NCBI RefSeq assembly: GCF_000373625.1
Contig: NZ_KB891987.1
Location: 1,045,081 to 1,109,080, forward strand
Length of the DNA: 64,000 nt
Direction of reading: 5' to 3'
DNA from: Streptomyces sp. LaPpAH-108
Lineage (GTDB): Bacteria > Actinomycetota > Actinomycetes > Streptomycetales > Streptomycetaceae
Part shown: in pieces, positions 57,655 through 64,000 of the stretch
Layout: each line of letters opens with the position of its first letter
Numbering within the stretch: the stretch's first letter is position 1
The notes under the pieces: generated by a model
Database searches by the model: none
Told to the model about the DNA's origin: nothing
The model's input: the letters and a program-made list of their open reading frames with translations, nothing else
Position numbers and translations under genes: made by a program

Positions 57655-59259
57655 ATGACCGCACCCAGCGAGCTCGACGATTCCTTCCACGTCTTCGACA
57701 CCACGCTGCGCGACGGCGCGCAGCGCGAGGGCATCAACCTCACCGTCGCGGACAAGCTGGCCATCGCACGGCACCTGGACGACTTCGGCGTGGGCTTCAT
57801 CGAGGGCGGCTGGCCCGGCGCCAACCCGCGCGACACCGAGTTCTTCGCCCGCGCCGCGAAAGAGCTGGACCTGAGGAACGCGGCCCTCGTCGCCTTCGGC
57901 GCCACCCGCCGCGCCGGGGCCAAGGCCGCCGACGATCCGCAAGTCAGGGCCCTCCTTGCGTCCGGCGCCCCGGTCATCACCCTGGTCGCCAAGGCGCACG
58001 ACCGGCACGTCGAACTCGCCCTGCGCACCACGCTCGACGAGAACCTGGAGATGGTCCGCGACACCGTCGCCCACCTGCGCGCCGAGGGCCGCCGCGTCTT
58101 CGTCGACTGCGAGCACTTCTTCGACGGCTACCGCGCGAACCCCGAGTACGCCAAGGCCGTCGTACGCACCGCCGCCGAAGCGGGCGCCGACGTGGTCATC
58201 CTCTGCGACACCAACGGCGGGATGCTCCCGGCGCAGATCGGCGCCGTCGTCTCCACCGTGCTCGCCGACACCGGCGCCCGGCTCGGCATCCACGCCCAGG
58301 ACGACACCGGCTGCGCGGTCGCCAACACCCTCGCCGCCGTCGACGCGGGCGCGACCCATGTGCAGTGCACGGCGAACGGCTACGGCGAGCGCGTCGGCAA
58401 CGCCAACCTCTTCCCGGTCGTCGCCGCCCTCGAGCTGAAGTACGGCAAGAAGGTGCTGCCCGACGGCGCGCTGCGCGAGACGACCCGGATCTCGCACGCC
58501 ATCGCCGAGGTCGTCAACCTCACTCCCTCCACCCACCAGCCCTACGTCGGCGTCTCCGCCTTCGCCCACAAGGCCGGGCTGCACGCCTCCGCCATCAAGG
58601 TCGACCCCGACCTCTACCAGCACATCGACCCCGAGCGGGTCGGCAACACCATGCGGATGCTGGTCTCCGACATGGCGGGCCGCGCCTCCATCGAGCTGAA
58701 GGGCCGCGAACTCGGTGTCGATCTCGGCGGCGACCGCGAGCTGGTCGGCCGGGTGGTCGAGCGGGTCAAGGAGCGCGAACTGCGGGGCTACACCTACGAG
58801 GCCGCCGACGCCTCCTTCGAGCTGCTGCTGCGCGCCGAGATCCAGGGCGCCCCGCCGCAGTACTTCGACGTGGAGTCCTGGCGGGCGATCGTGGAGGACC
58901 GCCCCGACGGCACCCACGCCAACGAGGCGACCGTGAAGCTGTGGGCCAAGGGCGAGCGGATCGTCGCCACCGCCGAGGGCAACGGCCCGGTCAACGCCCT
59001 CGACCGGGCGCTGCGCGTGGCCCTGGAGAAGATCTATCCGCAGCTCGCCAAGCTGGAGCTGGTGGACTACAAGGTCCGCATCCTGGAGGGCAAGCACGGC
59101 ACCTCCTCCACGACCCGCGTCCTGATCTCCACGGGCGACGGCGCGGGGGAGTGGTCCACGGTCGGCGTCGCGGAGAACGTCATCGCCGCCTCCTGGCAGG
59201 CGCTGGAGGACGCGTACACCTACGGGCTGCTGCGCGCGGGCGTGGAACCGGCGGAGTAG
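57655..59259 (+). CDS. cimA: Citramalate synthase
   Basis: Acetyl-CoA:pyruvate condensing enzyme of 534 residues that gives a threonine-independent route to 2-oxobutyrate for isoleucine. FDTTLRDGAQREGINLT is the metal-binding TIM-barrel start, HAQDDTGCAVANTLAAVDAGATHVQCTANGYGERVGNANL the family block and HKAGLHASAI the catalytic His region. The C-terminal LeuA allosteric domain is present. Leucine-type 2-isopropylmalate synthase (leuA) is distinct; the sequence favours CimA. AGGAG precedes ATG 57655. Confidence 0.92.
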   Translation: MTAPSELDDSFHVFDTTLRDGAQREGINLTVADKLAIARHLDDFGVGFIEGGWPGANPRDTEFFARAAKELDLRNAALVAFGATRRAGAKAADDPQVRALLASGAPVITLVAKAHDRHVELALRTTLDENLEMVRDTVAHLRAEGRRVFVDCEHFFDGYRANPEYAKAVVRTAAEAGADVVILCDTNGGMLPAQIGAVVSTVLADTGARLGIHAQDDTGCAVANTLAAVDAGATHVQCTANGYGERVGNANLFPVVAALELKYGKKVLPDGALRETTRISHAIAEVVNLTPSTHQPYVGVSAFAHKAGLHASAIKVDPDLYQHIDPERVGNTMRMLVSDMAGRASIELKGRELGVDLGGDRELVGRVVERVKERELRGYTYEAADASFELLLRAEIQGAPPQYFDVESWRAIVEDRPDGTHANEATVKLWAKGERIVATAEGNGPVNALDRALRVALEKIYPQLAKLELVDYKVRILEGKHGTSSTTRVLISTGDGAGEWSTVGVAENVIAASWQALEDAYTYGLLRAGVEPAE

Positions 59260-59314
59260 AGCCGAGGGGCCAGGGCCAGGGCCAGGGGCCGGGCCGGTGG
59301 CGGGGCGGTGGCGG

Positions 59315-59902
59315 TCAGGGAGCGCGCCAGACGTTGTCGAACGCGTCCTCCTCGATCCGCCGCCGCTGCCGTACCGCCTCCAGCTCGGTCAGGGCCTCGC
59401 CGACGGTGGCCAGCACGAGCGCGACCCGGTCGTCCTCGGGACCGTCCTCCGCGCTCTTGGCCCCGGGCTCCCCGATGCCCAGCTCCGCCGCGAGCCCGGT
59501 CAGCACGGGCTCCCGTACGGCCCACCGCTCCGCCGCCTGCCGCCGCTCGGCCGAGTCGGTGGGCTCGGCCCGCCGGAACAGCTGCCGCAGCCCCGACCCG
59601 CCCGGCTCCAGCGCGTCCGTGTACGTCGCGGCGAGCCCGTCCCCCCGCCGCCACAGCCAGTCCGCCACCGACTCGTACGGCTCCTCGCGCACCAGCGCCC
59701 CGGCCGCCTCGTCCAGCAGCTGGTCCCCGGTCAGATGCCCCGAGGTCGGCACGATCAGGTCCTCCCGCAGCTCGATCACCCCGGCCCCGAGCAGATCCAG
59801 CAGCTCCGCCCCCGCCAGCGCCAGCGAAAGATCGCCCCGCTCCACGGGCCGGTCGGCCCGGACGTCGAGCACGACGAACAGCAGATCCTGCGGTGTGGTC
59901 AT
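59315..59902 (-). CDS. GOLPH3/VPS74 (GPP34) family protein
   Basis: Protein of 195 residues. MTTPQDLLFVVLDVRADRPVERGDLSLALAGAELLDLLGAGVIEL is the start of the GPP34 fold (helix-rich), known in eukaryotes as a PI4P-binding Golgi protein; bacterial members, frequent in actinomycetes, have unknown roles. ATG 59902 follows GGGAG on this strand. Downstream on the same strand nothing follows; cimA is convergent. Confidence 0.8.
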   Translation of the reverse strand: MTTPQDLLFVVLDVRADRPVERGDLSLALAGAELLDLLGAGVIELREDLIVPTSGHLTGDQLLDEAAGALVREEPYESVADWLWRRGDGLAATYTDALEPGGSGLRQLFRRAEPTDSAERRQAAERWAVREPVLTGLAAELGIGEPGAKSAEDGPEDDRVALVLATVGEALTELEAVRQRRRIEEDAFDNVWRAP

Positions 59903-60000
59903 CTCGGGCTCCCGGTCAGGAGGGGTGATACGGGCCGCGTACCACTCCCGCCCGGCCGGGAAACCCGCCGCGCCGCCGTGCGGACCAGTGGGCGTGCGGA

Positions 60001-61869
60001 CTAGCGCAGCGTCCACTTCTGGTTGGCGGCCCCCGTGCACGTCCAGATCTGGGCCCGTGCGCCGTTCGCCGAGGAGTTGTCCGTCACGTCCAGGCACTTG
60101 TCGGCAGCCGTGTTGACGACGTCGCCGGTGGAGGCGTTGTACGACCACTGCTGGGCGCCGGTGCCGTTGCAGTCGTAGAGCTGGACCTTGGCGCCGTTCG
60201 CGGTGGACGCGGAGGTGACGTCCAGGCACTTGCCGAGGGCGCGGACCGAGCCGTCGGCGGCGACCGTCCACTGCTGGGCGGTGCTGCCGTTGCAGTCGTA
60301 GAGCTGGACCGCGGTGCCGTTGGCGGACGAACCGCCCGCCACGTCAAGGCACTTGCCCGCGAGCCCGGTGAAGGTGCCGGTGCGGGCGCCGTCGCCGGAC
60401 GGGGTGCCGGACCAGGTGAAGGTGGCGGAGGTGCGGGCGGGCAGAGAGTAAGTGGCGTGCTGGCCACCCCAGTTGATGGTCACGGTGCGCGCCGAGGAGC
60501 CGCCGTTGTAGGCGATCAGGGCCTTGCTGCCGTCGGGGTTGCGCCAGGCCACGTTGGGCACGGCGGTGGAGGCCGTCGAGGCGATGCGCTGGGCGCCGGG
60601 GCGGACGAACTTGGTGAGGTGGCCCATGTCGTAGTACTCGACGGTGTAGTCCACGCTCCCGCTGCGGCTGTCGCCGTTGTGCACGGTGATCAAGCCCGTG
60701 CAGGTGCCGCAACCGCCGTTGTGCGGGCCCATGTTCTGGTCCACCGCGAGGGACCACTTGGTCACCGACTTCGCCCAGTTGCGGGTGTAGTCGATGATGT
60801 TCGACATGTCCTCGCGCTGCTGGTCGGCGATCCAGGTGCCGCCGGAGTGCTCGGTGGCGAAGGCGTCCAGCGCCGGGTACTGGTTGTGCACCGAGGTCTG
60901 CTTGGTCACGTCACCGCCGTAGCCGTGCCAGGCGATCCCGCCGAAGTTGGGGTGGCTGCGGACCGCCGCGTCGTCCACGGTCTGGGCGGCGTAGGAGTCG
61001 TAGACGTCCCAGTTCCAGTCGTGCGCGAGGACCTTGGTGGACAGGCCCGCCTGCTGGAGCTTGGGCAGCAGCTCGCTCTTGGTGAAGTAGGCCAGCCCGC
61101 TGGCGTTCCAGCTCATCGAGGGGTAGCCCGAGCAGCAGGTCGGCTCGTTCTGGGCGGTGACGTAGGAGACGTTCACGCCCTGATCGCGGTACGCCTGGAG
61201 GTACTTGACGAAGTACGACGCGTAGGCGCCGTAGTCCTCCGCCTTCAGCCAGCCGCCGTTGAGCGAGCCGCTGTCCTTCATCCAGGCCGGGGCCGTCCAC
61301 GGGGAGGCCATGACGGTGAGGGACGGGTTCAGCTGGAGGGCCTGCCGGGTGAGCGGGGCGACGTCCGCGAGGTCGTGCGCGATCGAGAACTTCGCCAGCG
61401 AGGGGTCGCTCTGCCCGGCCGGTACGTCGTCGTAGGTGTAGCCGGAGCGGGCCAGGTCGGAGGCGCCCATCGGGTTGCGCAGGAACGACAGGCCGATGCC
61501 GTCCGTGGGGGAGAACAGCTTGCGCAGGGTGGCGTCGCGGGTGGACTGGGACAGCGCGCCGCTGCTGTTCATCAGCCAGGCGGCGGTGTCGGTGAAGGAC
61601 GCGCCGCCGCCGGTGAACGTCTGGTAGCGGGTGCCCTCGTCGACGGTGATGTTCTCGCCGGAGCCGCCGGTGCCCGAGGAGAAGGCGAACGGCGCCTGTT
61701 GCTGGAGCCCGCGGGTGACATGGCGCCCGCCGGAGTCGTCGGTGGTGGTGAGCCAGGCCGTCACCGGCTCGCCCGCCGCGTGCGCGGCGGGGACGGCGAG
61801 GGTGCCGAGCCCGGCGGTGGTCAGCAGCGCGGCCAGCAGCAGCCGGACCGGACGCAGGGGTGGTCTCAT
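60001..61869 (-). CDS. Secreted GH30 glycoside hydrolase with ricin-type lectin domain
   Basis: Exported enzyme of 622 residues. A signal peptide (LLLAALLTTAGLGTLAVPAAHA) is followed by the GH30 barrel: YQTFTGGGASFTDTAAWLM, acid/base Glu242 in TAQNEPTCC and probable nucleophile Glu340 in ATEHSGGTW. The C-terminal ~130 residues are a CBM13 trefoil with three repeats of KCLDV...QLYDCNGS...QQW. GH30 enzymes of this layout act on beta-1,6-glucan, glucosylceramide or xylan; which one is not clear. Divergent from the GH3 gene, probably controlled together. Confidence 0.9.
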   Translation of the reverse strand: MRPPLRPVRLLLAALLTTAGLGTLAVPAAHAAGEPVTAWLTTTDDSGGRHVTRGLQQQAPFAFSSGTGGSGENITVDEGTRYQTFTGGGASFTDTAAWLMNSSGALSQSTRDATLRKLFSPTDGIGLSFLRNPMGASDLARSGYTYDDVPAGQSDPSLAKFSIAHDLADVAPLTRQALQLNPSLTVMASPWTAPAWMKDSGSLNGGWLKAEDYGAYASYFVKYLQAYRDQGVNVSYVTAQNEPTCCSGYPSMSWNASGLAYFTKSELLPKLQQAGLSTKVLAHDWNWDVYDSYAAQTVDDAAVRSHPNFGGIAWHGYGGDVTKQTSVHNQYPALDAFATEHSGGTWIADQQREDMSNIIDYTRNWAKSVTKWSLAVDQNMGPHNGGCGTCTGLITVHNGDSRSGSVDYTVEYYDMGHLTKFVRPGAQRIASTASTAVPNVAWRNPDGSKALIAYNGGSSARTVTINWGGQHATYSLPARTSATFTWSGTPSGDGARTGTFTGLAGKCLDVAGGSSANGTAVQLYDCNGSTAQQWTVAADGSVRALGKCLDVTSASTANGAKVQLYDCNGTGAQQWSYNASTGDVVNTAADKCLDVTDNSSANGARAQIWTCTGAANQKWTLR

Positions 61870-62064
61870 GGTGCGCCGCCCTTCGAAGAGGTGGGGGGAG
61901 ATGGGGAACAGCGGCGTGCGAGGCGTGAGTAAATGACGGCCTCCACCGTCCGTCAAGGGGTCGCGCATTCAGAAGGCGAACGCACAACACCTCTGCTCCC
62001 CACATGAGTCGGCGGTGTACCACTTCCGGCGTGAAGCCTTGACGCCTGCTGGGGACGCCAGTTG

Positions 62065-62116
62065 ACTCACGCCGTGAGTTAAGTCATGAGTGAACCCGAG
62101 CCAGATGAGTGAACCC
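62065..62116. promoter_or_regulatory. Operator-like palindrome and direct repeat between GH30 and GH3 genes
   Basis: ACTCACG-C-CGTGAGT (62065-62079) is a perfect 7-bp-arm palindrome inside TTGACTCACGC..., overlapping a -35-like TTGACT (62062-62067). ATGAGTGAACCC repeats at 62086-62097 and 62105-62116 (19-bp period). A half-site CGTGAGT also occurs near 61924-61930 by the GH30 end. The remaining 266-base gap has no gene. A LacI- or ROK-type carbohydrate regulator is a guess. Confidence 0.55.
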
Positions 62117-62135
62117 TGAGCCGAGGGATGGGCCC

Positions 62136-64000
62136 ATGCGAAGAACCGCCCTGCTCGCCGCCGCCGCTCTGCTGACCGCGACTCTCCCCCTGACCGCCGC
62201 CGCCACCGCCTCCGGTGCGAGCGACCCGCCCCCTGTGTCCGTCGACCGCTTCGAGGGCGAGGTCCCCTTCGCCGCCCAGCCCGCCGAGGGCATCTTCACC
62301 TGGGGCGGCGACAGCGACGACCCGCCCGCCCTGGAACTGGCCGCCCGCGCCGACGCCCCCGAGGGCGCCAAGGTCCTCGCCGGCACCTACGACATCAGCG
62401 GCTACGGCGGCTTCACCCACGACTACGCCGCCGCGGGCCCCGCCCACGACTGGTCCGCGCACCGGGGCATCCGCTTCTGGTGGGACGGCCAGGACAACGG
62501 CAAGAAGATCGCCTTCGAGATCAAGGACGGCGGCAGCAACGGCGAGGCGTCCGAGCTGTGGACGACCTCCTTCACCGACGACTTCACCGGCTGGAAGCAG
62601 GTCGAACTGCCCTTCGGCGCGTTCACCTATCGCACCGACTACCAGCCCGTCGGCGGCATCGACCACGTCCTCGGCCTCACCGAGATGTGGGGCTACGCCG
62701 TCACCCTGCCCACCGGCGTCAAGGGCCGCTTCGCCATGGACGGCGTCGAACTCTACGGCGCCGCCGACCCCGCGCTGCACGCCTCCGTCACCACCGACGC
62801 GGCCGTCCACCCGGTCCGCGAGGGCGGCACCGCCTCCGTCCGCGTCACCGTCGCCACCACCGGCGAGAAGCCGCTGACCGACCCGGTGACCGTCGGCTAC
62901 AAGACCTCCGGCGGCACCGCGCGCCCCAGCACCGACTACAAGCCGGTGGACGGCACCCTCACCTTCCCGGCCGGCACCCCCTCGGGCACCTCGCGGACCG
63001 TCAAGGTGACCACCCTCAAGGGCCGGGGCGCCGAACCCGCCGAGACGATCCCGCTCAAGCTCACGGTGACCGGCGCCAAGGCCCCCGCCGAGAACCCGCA
63101 GATCGTCATCGACGCCCACGGACTGCCGTACCTGGACGCCAAGTTGCCCGTCCGCAAGCGGGTGGCCGACCTCCTCGGGCGGATGTCACTCGCCGAGAAG
63201 GTGGGCCAGATGACCCAGGCCGAGCGCGGCGCCGTCAGCGACCAGGGCGACATCGCGGCCTACGACCTCGGCTCACTGCTCTCCGGTGGCGGCTCCACAC
63301 CCACCCCCAACACCCCTGCGGCGTGGGCGAAGATGATCGACGGCTTCCAACTGCGCGCCCAGGCGACCCGGTTCCAGATCCCGCTGATCTACGGCGTGGA
63401 CGCGGTGCACGGCCACAACAACCTCGTCGGCGCCACGATCATGCCGCACAACATCGGCATCGGCGCGACGCGTGACCCCCAACTCGCCCAGCAGACGGGC
63501 GCGGTGACCGCCGCCGAGGTCCGCGCCACCGGCATCCCCTGGGACTTCGCGCCCTGCCTGTGCGTGACCCGCGACGAACGCTGGGGCCGCTCCTACGAGT
63601 CCTTCGGCGAGGATCCGGCGCTGGTCGCGTCCCTGGAGACGGTGATCCAGGGCCTCCAGGGCCGCGCCGACGGCCGCGACCTCGCCCGCCCCGACAAGGT
63701 CCTCGCCACCGCCAAGCACTTCGTCGGCGACGGCGGCACCGCCTACGGCTCCTCCACCACCGGCACCTACACGATCGACCAGGGCGTCACCAAGGTCACC
63801 CGGCAGCAGCTGGAGGCCGTCCACCTCGCGCCGTACCAGGACGCCGTGGACCGGGGCATCGGCACGGTCATGCCGTCGTACTCCTCGCTGGAGGTCGTCG
63901 GCGACGGACGCGGGCCGGTGAAGATGCACGCCCGCGCGGACATGATCAACGGGGTGCTCAAGGGCCGGATGGGCTTCGACGGCTTCGTGATCAGCGACTG
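62136..64000 (+). CDS. Secreted GH3 beta-glycosidase, 3' end outside window
   Basis: The frame is open from ATG 62136 to the window edge (621 codons). A signal peptide (MRRTALLAAAALLTATLPLTAAATA) is followed by a CBM-like beta-sandwich (about residues 35-205), a Calx-beta-like domain (~215-320) and the GH3 catalytic domain (LLGRMSLAEKVGQMTQ; YGVDAVHGHNN; ATAKHFVGDGGTAYGSS). It ends in FDGFVISD, the nucleophile Asp, so the active site is at the cut. With the GH30 gene it probably degrades extracellular beta-glucan. Confidence 0.88.
   Translation, partial: MRRTALLAAAALLTATLPLTAAATASGASDPPPVSVDRFEGEVPFAAQPAEGIFTWGGDSDDPPALELAARADAPEGAKVLAGTYDISGYGGFTHDYAAAGPAHDWSAHRGIRFWWDGQDNGKKIAFEIKDGGSNGEASELWTTSFTDDFTGWKQVELPFGAFTYRTDYQPVGGIDHVLGLTEMWGYAVTLPTGVKGRFAMDGVELYGAADPALHASVTTDAAVHPVREGGTASVRVTVATTGEKPLTDPVTVGYKTSGGTARPSTDYKPVDGTLTFPAGTPSGTSRTVKVTTLKGRGAEPAETIPLKLTVTGAKAPAENPQIVIDAHGLPYLDAKLPVRKRVADLLGRMSLAEKVGQMTQAERGAVSDQGDIAAYDLGSLLSGGGSTPTPNTPAAWAKMIDGFQLRAQATRFQIPLIYGVDAVHGHNNLVGATIMPHNIGIGATRDPQLAQQTGAVTAAEVRATGIPWDFAPCLCVTRDERWGRSYESFGEDPALVASLETVIQGLQGRADGRDLARPDKVLATAKHFVGDGGTAYGSSTTGTYTIDQGVTKVTRQQLEAVHLAPYQDAVDRGIGTVMPSYSSLEVVGDGRGPVKMHARADMINGVLKGRMGFDGFVISD

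Noticed and set aside
59268..59285. GGCCAG tandem triplet after cimA
   Set aside because: Very short simple repeat in GC-rich spacer, no evident role.

Overview
The window is a high-GC chromosomal segment of a Streptomyces. The grounds are the very strong G/C third-position bias, many GTG starts, four-base ATGA/GTGA-type overlaps, GC-rich hairpin terminators, almost no TTA codons, and a gene order (oligopeptide ABC transporter, cysteine desulfurase/mnmA, ligA, gatCAB, ilvBNC, serA, leuB, ilvE, cimA) that I recall from the core of the S. coelicolor chromosome around SCO5476-SCO5530. That synteny is from memory and was not computed. I see no biosynthetic cluster, prophage, CRISPR array, rRNA or tRNA gene.

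Layout. 1-6.2 kb: an oligopeptide-type ABC importer operon (permease, lipoprotein, permease, two ATPases), cut by the left edge. 6.2-10.8 kb: a TRIC-like channel, a hot-dog thioesterase, a DinB/maleylpyruvate-isomerase-like protein beside a WYL regulator, and a TetR regulator beside a 55-residue membrane protein. 10.9-19.9 kb: cysteine desulfurase and mnmA (tRNA 2-thiouridine pathway) separated by a MITE-like repeat and an amidase, then small enzymes, a MetE-C-like protein and ligA. 20-24 kb: an RmdB-like GGDEF-EAL protein with an in-frame TTA codon, and a TetR/DUF4267 pair with three clear operator copies. 24-27.7 kb: gatC-gatA-small protein-gatB. 27.7-36.2 kb: two acidic-headed membrane proteins, a small basic protein, a LAL/LuxR regulator carrying an in-frame palindromic repeat, a PQQ-type sugar dehydrogenase lipoprotein, an aldo/keto reductase and a 2-hydroxyacid dehydrogenase. 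36.3-39.6 kb: a second c-di-GMP protein with an intact GGDEF and a degenerate EAL.

39.6-59.3 kb is mainly amino-acid metabolism. ilvBNC has a 13-residue leader peptide (with Ile-Leu-Val-Leu) and a T6 attenuator. It is followed by serA, an MFS/TetR pair with 13-bp-phased operators, and a proline-catabolism unit (PucR regulator, proline dehydrogenase, pruA). After an MDR reductase/LysR pair come leuB, ilvE and cimA. cimA has a leader with a T-box-like sequence, a possible Ile specifier and a T6 terminator. Together these genes cover most of branched-chain amino-acid synthesis. 59.3-64 kb: a GOLPH3-like protein, a secreted GH30 with a ricin-type lectin tail, and a divergent secreted GH3 cut by the right edge at its catalytic Asp.

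Most genes here are ordinary core genes. The best leads are regulatory: the cimA leader, the ilvB leader, several sharply defined operator arrays, stop codons supplied by repeats, and possible bldA control of c-di-GMP genes.
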